A DNA stretch of 8,331 nt from an uncultured Erysipelotrichaceae bacterium (GTDB taxonomy: Bacteria > Bacillota_I > Bacilli_A > Erysipelotrichales > Erysipelotrichaceae): NCBI GenBank assembly GCA_902795875.1, contig CADBND010000026.1:1-8331 (forward strand), in the 5' to 3' direction. Position numbers and translations under genes: made by a program. The notes under the pieces were generated by a model. It worked only from the letters and a program-made list of their open reading frames with translations. It was not told the origin of the DNA and did not search any database. Below, piece by piece: positions 1 through 4,345 of this stretch (positions within the stretch are counted from its first letter, which is position 1; each line of letters opens with the position of its first letter).

Positions 1-339
1 ATGATCAAACTTCTTGAGAAGATCAACAGAGAAGAGAAGACGACACTGCTTGTCGTAACACATAATGATGTCATGGCCGAAAGACATCCCAAGCGCACGA
101 TCAAACTTGAATCCGGTCATATCGTCGATGACGGTTTCCATACGGAGACCGTGAATAAGCCTGCAGTCAATACAAAGGAAGAAAAACCTGAAAGTGAACC
201 GGCACAGGCTACGATAGAAGTTCCGGAGAAAAAGGACAGAGAAAAGATGAGCGAGAGCGAAGCGCAGGACCAGATGCTGGAGGATATCACTTCGCAATTC
301 GAAGCTATCAGGGAGATCAGTGAAGGAGAGGAAAGATAA
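1..339 (+). CDS. ftsE: Cell division ATP-binding protein FtsE, 3' part only
   Basis: This is the C-terminal end of an ABC-transporter ATPase, cut by the left window edge; the ATG at base 1 is an internal codon, not the start. The visible part holds the switch (H-loop) histidine in the motif VVTHN (fragment residue 21) and the terminal beta-strand ending SGHIVDDG (38-45). Walker A, the signature motif and Walker B lie outside. FtsE is assigned because ftsX follows immediately, sharing one base (TAATG). FtsE is the cytoplasmic ATPase that, with FtsX, controls extracytoplasmic peptidoglycan hydrolases. Unusual is the tail of about 67 residues after the ABC core: rich in Glu, Lys and Ser, with little hydrophobic content until the last 20 residues. 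Many FtsE proteins end soon after the core. The tail could be a disordered contact segment; its role is unknown. Confidence 0.85.
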   Translation: MIKLLEKINREEKTTLLVVTHNDVMAERHPKRTIKLESGHIVDDGFHTETVNKPAVNTKEEKPESEPAQATIEVPEKKDREKMSESEAQDQMLEDITSQFEAIREISEGEER

Positions 340-1241
340 TGGTCATTTTCCGTAGATTCTTCAGGCATCTTCGTGAGGGCTTCATTGGAGTCAAACGCCA
401 TTTCGGTATGGCTTTTTCGGCATCTTCCGCTGTCACAATCACCTTACTTTTAGTTGGTGCGTTCGGTGTCTTTGCGGTCAATATGGCTTTTCTGACACAG
501 GAGATCGAACAGTCGATCTCACTTGTCGCTTTGATCGATTACAGCGTGGAAGATCCTTCCACGATCACTGTCATGAAATCGAAGATCGAGAATATGGAAG
601 AAGTCGATCATGTCATCTATCGTACCAAGGATGAGGAATTCGATTTCTATAACAAAGAGTATCCGGAGATGGTAGAATTCTCCGAGTATTACCGTGAGGA
701 CAATCCTTTCCACGATGCTTTTCTGATCTATGTGACCGATGGTTCCAATATGGAAACGGTCAAAAGCAATGTCGCAAAGATGGATGGCGTCGATTCGGTA
801 CAGGATGGCGGCAACAATACCTATACGCTGATCAATATCCTGCATTCGATCAGAAATGCGGGCGGGATCCTGATACTGGCTCTGGTAGCTCTGGCTGTCT
901 ATCTGATCTACAATACGATCAAGATCACGATCGCTACACGTAAGGATGAGATCTGGATCATGCGAAATGTCGGTGCCAAAAACAGCTATATCCGGGCACC
1001 GTTCCTGGTGGAAGGCGTGATCATTGCGATCATCGGTTCGCTTCTGCCGATCGGATTGATCGTTTACGGCTATTACAAACTTTATGAAATGACGGGGGGT
1101 ATCCTGGCAGGTGTCATCACGCTGGTACCGGTCATGCCTTTTGTGTTATATGTGGCAGCAGCCTTACTGGTGATCGGCATCATTGTCGGTTTCCTGGGTT
1201 CCTACATCTCTGTATGCAAGTATCTGAGGTTGACCAGATAA
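339..1241 (+). CDS. ftsX: Cell division permease-like protein FtsX
   Basis: This 300-residue integral membrane protein partners FtsE and transmits ATP-driven movement to a peptidoglycan hydrolase outside the membrane. The layout is typical of FtsX: a basic cytoplasmic N-terminus, TM1 about 28-51, a large extracytoplasmic loop about 52-170 rich in acidic and aromatic residues (the usual docking site for the hydrolase), then TM2 about 173-193, TM3 about 223-246 and TM4 about 268-290. The segment around 191-225, with N-T-I-K-I-T-I-A-T-R-K-x-E-I and M-R-N-V-G-A, is the conserved intracellular signature of FtsX/MacB-type permeases. The start ATG overlaps the ftsE stop by one base, with an AAGGAG sequence about 10 bases upstream, so translation is probably coupled. 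The stop likewise overlaps the start of the M23 gene. Length is normal for Gram-positive FtsX. Confidence 0.95.
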   Translation: MVIFRRFFRHLREGFIGVKRHFGMAFSASSAVTITLLLVGAFGVFAVNMAFLTQEIEQSISLVALIDYSVEDPSTITVMKSKIENMEEVDHVIYRTKDEEFDFYNKEYPEMVEFSEYYREDNPFHDAFLIYVTDGSNMETVKSNVAKMDGVDSVQDGGNNTYTLINILHSIRNAGGILILALVALAVYLIYNTIKITIATRKDEIWIMRNVGAKNSYIRAPFLVEGVIIAIIGSLLPIGLIVYGYYKLYEMTGGILAGVITLVPVMPFVLYVAAALLVIGIIVGFLGSYISVCKYLRLTR

Positions 1242-2611
1242 TGTTGAAGAAACTCCTCAGCATCATCCTTATCGTTTTTATGGTCTTACCGCTAGGCGGT
1301 AGGACAAGTTTTATTTATGCCGAAGAGGATGATGAGGATTACTACGAGGATGATTACGAAGAGTACACGGAAAAAAGCAATTATGACAAGTGTGTCGAGG
1401 ATAAGGACAAGGAAGCTTGCCGTATCGTTTATAAGGAAATAAAGGGTGAGGAATCCAAGGCGATCAAGGAGATCGAGGCACAGATCGCAGAGAGTGAAGG
1501 CCAGATGGAAAAGATCTCCGCTCTTGTTGCGGAGTATTCCCAGAAGGCGCAGGCTTTACAGGCGGATATCGATACTTTGAAACTGCAGATCGATGCGCTT
1601 CGTACCCGTATCGAGGAGCTTGAAGCGCAGATCGCTGAGAACGAAGCGAAGGTCGACGCATTGAATTCGCGGGTCCTCAAAAGGATGGCGGAAGCACAGA
1701 AGTCGATGCATTTCAACGGTTACCTGGAATTCATACTCGGTTCAAAGTCCTTCTCCGATATGCTTTCAAGGGTCTATGGAGTTGAGGCGATCGTTTCGAA
1801 AGACAAGTCCGACAGACAGCTTTTGCTGTCGACGATCGAACAGCTGACAGCCGATAAGATCGAGCTGGATGAAACAAAGGTGAAACTCGATGCCGATTAT
1901 GAGGATATCGTCGTCAAGCAGGCGGAACTGATCGCTATGCAGGAATACTACGAATCCAAGGAAGCTGAGATCCAGAATCAGATCGATGAACTGAACAACG
2001 CAAAGGATGATATCGCACAATCCTTCTCCGAACTGAAGGATGTGGTGGAATCATTGGGTATCAACTACGAGTTCGTTGCGGCAGTGCACAATTCCTGGAT
2101 CACTTCCACAGTGTGGAATTATGATCCGGATTTCCTATCCGGTGCCTGGCATCTGGGCGTCGATTATGCGGCTTCCAGAGGTACACCGATCCATGCGCCG
2201 GCAAGCGGCGTCATTATCCGTGCGAATGGCGGATACGGCACCGGTTATCTGGGCTGCTACGATGGCGATCCGATCGCCGGTGGCGGCAATCAGGTCTATA
2301 TGATGTGTGAAGTCGATGGTACGGTCTACGGATTCATCTTCTTCCACATGTTGAGCATAGATGTCTCTTACGGTGATCTCGTCTTCCAGGACGATGTCAT
2401 CGGTACGGTCGGATCATCAGGATCTTCGACCGGTCCGCACTGTCATATCGAAATGTACCGTCTGGGCAAGGGGTCCTTGTCCGAGTATCTCGATATGAGC
2501 TGGAATGCGACATTCTCTGTAGGCAGAGGAAGTACCGCCTACAACAACCGTTGTGAGATCGGTACGCCTGCACCTTGTATACTGAATCCTGAACTGTATT
2601 TACCGGGTTAA
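1241..2611 (+). CDS. Secreted coiled-coil M23 (LytM) endopeptidase, probable FtsEX-activated hydrolase
   Basis: A 456-residue exported peptidoglycan hydrolase. I place the start at 1241 rather than the in-frame ATG at 1214, because 1241 makes a TAATG overlap with ftsX and puts a signal peptide at the very N-terminus (MLKK, hydrophobic core 5-18, likely cleavage after A27 in IYA). Then comes a very acidic Tyr/Asp/Glu tract (28-43), two long heptad-like coiled-coil stretches (about 70-155 and 190-265) flanking a short hydrophobic piece (about 158-180), and a C-terminal M23 domain. Zinc and catalytic residues are all present: H304 and D308 (HLGVD), H369 (FFHM), H400 and H402 (GPHCHIE). The organisation is like EnvC or the CwlO/PcsB N-terminal regions, but the intact metal site predicts a true endopeptidase cutting peptide cross-links. 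Seven cysteines follow the signal peptide, unusual for a secreted Bacillota protein. Its position after ftsX suggests it is the FtsEX effector (inference). Confidence 0.9.
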   Translation: MLKKLLSIILIVFMVLPLGGRTSFIYAEEDDEDYYEDDYEEYTEKSNYDKCVEDKDKEACRIVYKEIKGEESKAIKEIEAQIAESEGQMEKISALVAEYSQKAQALQADIDTLKLQIDALRTRIEELEAQIAENEAKVDALNSRVLKRMAEAQKSMHFNGYLEFILGSKSFSDMLSRVYGVEAIVSKDKSDRQLLLSTIEQLTADKIELDETKVKLDADYEDIVVKQAELIAMQEYYESKEAEIQNQIDELNNAKDDIAQSFSELKDVVESLGINYEFVAAVHNSWITSTVWNYDPDFLSGAWHLGVDYAASRGTPIHAPASGVIIRANGGYGTGYLGCYDGDPIAGGGNQVYMMCEVDGTVYGFIFFHMLSIDVSYGDLVFQDDVIGTVGSSGSSTGPHCHIEMYRLGKGSLSEYLDMSWNATFSVGRGSTAYNNRCEIGTPAPCILNPELYLPG

Positions 2612-2615
2612 AGAT

Positions 2616-4091
2616 ATGGAAGAAGAAAAGATCGATTTTGAGAAGATGAAAAGAGTGCCTCTGGCCTCAGAAAGGGCTGAGATCCGTTCAAGGAGAAGGA
2701 AGAGATTTCTGGTCTTTCTGCTGTGCCTCTTGTCACTTATGGCCGGCATTTTCGCTGACAGAGTCTACACTCTCGCCAATCCTGTACAGAAGAAGGAATC
2801 GAACATCTATGAACAGATAAAGAGCATCATGGGTCATACCTGGCTCTATTCAGATCTCTACGAGGATCTTGATAAGGAACTGGAAGACAAGGCTTTATAT
2901 GGAATGACGGCTTTCGATTTTGATCCGTATACTACATATATGTCGGATGAGGAGATGAATTCTTTCACTGACAGCATCAACGGCAACTATGTGGGGATCG
3001 GTGTCGAATATACCAATTTCAACGGCAAGGCGATGATCGTAAAGGTCTTCTATTCCTCTCCTGCCGAAAAGGCGGGTCTGCAGGCAGGCGATGCGATATT
3101 GAAGGTCGATGGGATCGATATCGTCGATGCGGACACTGAACAGATCCGCTCTCTTGTCCTGGGTATCGAGGGGACGGAGGTCGTCCTTACGATCGAAAGA
3201 GGTACGGAAGTCTTCGATGTGACTGTTATCCGAGGAGTCGTCAATTCGACAGTCTTTGCCTACAAGAAGGACGATCTGATCGTCATGGAACTGAACAGTT
3301 TCGGTTCCACTACGTGCGAGGAATGCATCAAATATCTGGATAATTTTGCCGGAGCCGGTAAGATCATCGTCGATCTGCGGGGAAACGGTGGCGGTTATCA
3401 GGGTTCGGTAAGGGACATTTGTGGTCTTTTCATCGGTCCTGATGAAGTCTATCTGCGCCAAAGAGGGGTGAATGGAAAAGAAACGTCCGATTATACACCT
3501 TCCGACAGCAAGCATTATGACTTCGATAAGATCGTGCTGTTGGTAAATGGCGATACCGCTTCGGCAGCTGAGGTCTTTACGATCGCTGTAAAGGAAAGAT
3601 GCGAGAATGTGACGATCATCGGTGAGAAGACTTTTGGCAAGGGGGTCATTCAGACCAACCGTGTCTTAAACAACGGCGGTGTTCTTAAACTGACGTCCTA
3701 TTACTGGTATTCTCCGGATGGTGTTTCCATCCACGAGGAAGGCATCGCTCCGGATATCGAGCTGAAGATGCCGGATATCTACTACGAGTCTTATTATGAT
3801 CTTGAGGAGGATGAGGCCTACGAATTTGATTCGGTCTCCGATTCCGCCAAGGTCACGCAGAAGGCTTTACAGTATCTGGGATACGATATTGAACGGACTG
3901 ACGGATACTTCGATGCGTCCTTAAGGGATGCGCTGATCTCTTATCAGGCGGAACATTCCCTGAAGGCAGATGGAATACTCGATCAGACGACGTTCTCGTC
4001 GATCATTTCCGAGACCAGCAGAGAGCTTTCCATCAACGATGAGAAGGATACGCAGCTGCAGAAAGCGCTGGAAGTGGTGCGTTCCGAGTGA
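2616..4091 (+). CDS. S41 family C-terminal processing peptidase (CtpA/CtpB type) with PDZ and peptidoglycan-binding domains
   Basis: A 491-residue membrane-anchored serine protease. The order is: basic cytoplasmic N-terminus with R-S-R-R-R-K-R (24-30), one TM or uncleaved signal anchor (31-47), a helical region, a PDZ domain (about 115-205, with YVGIGVEY and SPAEKAGLQAGD), the S41 catalytic core (about 210-385), a short acidic Tyr-rich linker (388-406), and a C-terminal PG_binding_1-like domain (about 410-465: the TDGYFDASLRDAL and KADGILDQTT pattern). The Ser-Lys dyad is intact: S316 in NGDTASAAE and K342 in EKTFGKG; DLRGNGGG (253-260) is the usual conserved loop. It starts 4 bp after the M23 stop with a poor Shine-Dalgarno sequence, so it probably relies on read-through translation; M11 is a possible alternative start. 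S41 proteases next to ftsEX are known (Bacillus subtilis ctpB). Processing or turnover of the M23 protein is a reasonable inference. Confidence 0.92.
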   Translation: MEEEKIDFEKMKRVPLASERAEIRSRRRKRFLVFLLCLLSLMAGIFADRVYTLANPVQKKESNIYEQIKSIMGHTWLYSDLYEDLDKELEDKALYGMTAFDFDPYTTYMSDEEMNSFTDSINGNYVGIGVEYTNFNGKAMIVKVFYSSPAEKAGLQAGDAILKVDGIDIVDADTEQIRSLVLGIEGTEVVLTIERGTEVFDVTVIRGVVNSTVFAYKKDDLIVMELNSFGSTTCEECIKYLDNFAGAGKIIVDLRGNGGGYQGSVRDICGLFIGPDEVYLRQRGVNGKETSDYTPSDSKHYDFDKIVLLVNGDTASAAEVFTIAVKERCENVTIIGEKTFGKGVIQTNRVLNNGGVLKLTSYYWYSPDGVSIHEEGIAPDIELKMPDIYYESYYDLEEDEAYEFDSVSDSAKVTQKALQYLGYDIERTDGYFDASLRDALISYQAEHSLKADGILDQTTFSSIISETSRELSINDEKDTQLQKALEVVRSE

Positions 4092-4112
4092 GGAGGTTCC
4101 CACTTCGCTTTC
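4061..4112 (+). terminator. Possible hairpin at the end of the ftsEX operon (no U-tract)
   Basis: GAAAGC (4061-4066) pairs with GCTTTC (4107-4112), and GAAGTGG (4071-4077) pairs with CCACTTC (4100-4106), leaving a 4-base bulge on the 5' side and a loop of 22 bases. This makes a 13-bp interrupted stem that spans the stop codon of the protease gene. It lacks the run of T needed for a classical intrinsic terminator, so it may be a Rho-dependent or weak end, a 3' stability element, or chance. It lies just before the candidate promoter of the next unit. Confidence 0.35.
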
Positions 4113-4114
4113 TG

Positions 4115-4143
4115 TTGAAAATATGCATCCAAAATATTAAGAT
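4115..4143 (+). promoter_or_regulatory. Candidate sigma-A promoter of the leuS T-box unit
   Basis: TTGAAA (4115-4120) is separated by 17 bases from TAAGAT (4138-4143), a 5/6 match at -35 and 4/6 at -10. Initiation about 7 bases downstream, near 4150, would place the transcript start just before the first strand of T-box Stem I at 4156, as expected for this class of leader. No better promoter was seen between the protease gene and the leader. Confidence 0.55.
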
Positions 4144-4149
4144 TAAATA

Positions 4150-4333
4150 GTAATCTTCAGGAATAGTAGTCCCGGTCCAGCTTCAAGAGAGCCACTGCAG
4201 GGTGAAAGGCGGCAGCTGCAACGGATGAACTCGTCTGAAACAGAGATTGATCGCAGGTCTGCGTTATAGACATAAAGATAGAAATTAAGGTGGTACCGCG
4301 CAACAGCGCCCTTGTGCTCACCTTTTTTATTTT
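4150..4333 (+). promoter_or_regulatory. T-box riboswitch (leader of leuS), leucine CUC specifier
   Basis: A T-box leader senses uncharged tRNA and lets transcription continue when the amino acid runs short. Stem I can be drawn by eye: base helix TTCAG (4156-4160) with CTGAA (4235-4239); specifier loop with AGTA (4165-4168) on one side and GAA plus CTC (4227-4232) on the other; GTCC (4169-4172) with GGAT (4223-4226); CAGCT (4178-4182) with AGCTG (4214-4218); then AGAGA and GGGTGA elements of the distal loops, closed by GCC/GGC (4191-4193 and 4208-4210). The specifier codon CTC (leucine) matches the downstream gene and is followed by a purine. A small hairpin, CGCA/TGCG (4252-4263), may be Stem III. 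The T-box sequence is AAGGTGGTACCGCG (4287-4300). In the antiterminator, AAGG pairs with CCTT (4310-4313) and GCGC with GCGC, leaving the seven-base bulge TGGTACC to bind the tRNA acceptor end. Confidence 0.95.
4287..4333 (+). terminator. T-box-controlled intrinsic terminator of leuS
   Basis: AAGGTGGTAC (4287-4296) pairs with GTGCTCACCTT (4314-4324) around a single bulged T, stacked on the inner GCGC/GCGC hairpin, and is followed by T-rich sequence to 4333. The 5' strand contains the AAGG and much of the TGGTACC bulge required by the antiterminator, so the two folds exclude each other. This is the expected switch: the terminator forms with charged tRNA-Leu, the antiterminator with uncharged tRNA-Leu. 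Confidence 0.88.
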
Positions 4334-4345
4334 CGGAGGTATCTT

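Noticed and set aside
1214..1240. Upstream in-frame ATG for the M23 protein
   Set aside because: Starting there would add nine polar residues before the signal peptide and a 28-base overlap with ftsX; the TAATG start at 1241 fits the operon pattern and gives a normal signal peptide.
2040..2303. Plus-strand open frame of 87 codons in another frame of the M23 gene
   Set aside because: It overlaps the conserved zinc-site region in a different frame and has no ribosome binding site; a shadow.
2895..3515. Open frame of 206 codons on the minus strand
   Set aside because: It is antisense to the S41 protease catalytic core, which has clear conserved motifs on the plus strand; no family features are seen in the antisense translation.
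4123..4140. Mini-frame ATG CAT CCA AAA TAT TAA after an AGGAGG at 4091-4096, a possible leader peptide
   Set aside because: The distance between AGGAGG and ATG is about 26 bases, it has no leucine codons, it overlaps the promoter, and leuS control is already explained by the T-box.
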